A stretch of DNA of 64,000 nt from an uncultured Paracoccaceae bacterium (GTDB lineage: Bacteria; Pseudomonadota; Alphaproteobacteria; Rhodobacterales; Rhodobacteraceae). The notes below the pieces were generated by a model, which searched no databases, had not been told where the DNA came from, and worked only from the letters and a program-made list of their open reading frames with translations. Positions 63,882 to 64,000 of this stretch are shown piece after piece (within the stretch, counting starts at the first letter, position 1; each line of letters starts with the position of its first letter). Both the position numbers and the translations under genes were made by a program. Location of the stretch: assembly GCA_947499725.1 (NCBI GenBank), contig CANMPK010000001.1, positions 62,001 through 126,000 of the forward strand. The letters are read 5' to 3'.

Positions 63882-64000
63882 ATGCTAATCTTGATTGATA
63901 AGTTGTTTCGGGATCTCATCGTGCCTGAAGCCGCGATAGAGGCTGAAATTCTTCATTTAAAGACACGCGAAGAAATAAGAGATCAAAGCGCTGCCGATGA
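63882..64000 (+). CDS. Hypothetical protein, 3' end cut by window edge
   Basis: A frame starting LILIDKLFRDLIVPEAAIEA with AGGGAG 5 bases before its ATG, running off the window after 39 codons. Too short to identify. It is the first chromosomal gene to the right of the tRNA-Arg island. Confidence 0.5.
   Translation, partial: MLILIDKLFRDLIVPEAAIEAEILHLKTREEIRDQSAAD

Overview
The window looks like a chromosomal segment of a marine roseobacter-group alphaproteobacterium (Rhodobacteraceae). The evidence is the stand-alone F1 operon atpHAGDC without the Fo genes, the adenosylcobalamin-dependent ribonucleotide reductase nrdJ, the DUF2125, DUF1489 and DUF2322 proteins, the ExbB-like/OmpA pair, and the homogentisate operon. 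No species is assigned.

Layout. Positions 1-24355 are ordinary chromosome: a cut Hint-domain protein, rpsD, hisC-tyrC, an extensin-like protein, DUF2125, a ChaC-type cyclotransferase, a proton-channel/OmpA pair, clpA, gloB, a methyltransferase, atpHAGDC, an H-type lectin, prs, an HCCA-isomerase family protein, DUF1489 and nrdJ. Positions 24379-40677 are a 16.3-kb Tn7-like transposon inserted 23 bp after the nrdJ stop codon. Its ends are inverted repeats that begin TGT and carry a shared 15-bp TnsB-type site at the same offset, flanked by TCAC/ATCAC. The right half encodes TnsA-like, TnsB, TnsC (TniB) and TniQ. The cargo is a Lon-type AAA+ ATPase without protease domain and a type I restriction-modification operon (hsdM-hsdS-orf-hsdR) with a phosphoribosyltransferase-fold protein as last gene. 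Positions 40678-50911 are chromosome again: the probable original nrdJ terminator, a MarR regulator divergent from hmgA-maiA-fahA (homogentisate to fumarate and acetoacetate), DUF2322, tRNA-Thr, nhaC, a saccharopine-dehydrogenase family enzyme divergent from an Lrp/AsnC regulator, and a HisD/HpsN-like dehydrogenase.

Positions 50940-63671 are a second, independent 12.7-kb island in tRNA-Arg(UCU). It is bounded by a 49-bp perfect direct repeat of the tRNA 3' half, with a tyrosine integrase at the right end and paired GTCACCA arm-type repeats (11-bp period) near both ends. It carries an AlpA-like factor, a replication-initiator-like protein, divergent regulators with palindromic operators, and one large virion-type protein, but no capsid, portal, terminase or tail genes. 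This fits a phage satellite better than a complete prophage. Next to the left attachment site lies a compact operon of a STAS-GHKL ATPase, a DUF4325 STAS-like protein and a PIN nuclease, followed by a secreted nuclease. This operon is my best candidate for an undescribed system: a partner-switch module that could control an RNase toxin.

Coding starts were moved from the longest open frame wherever a Shine-Dalgarno sequence or family length argued for it. Functional statements rest on motif and family recognition only; no database search was possible.
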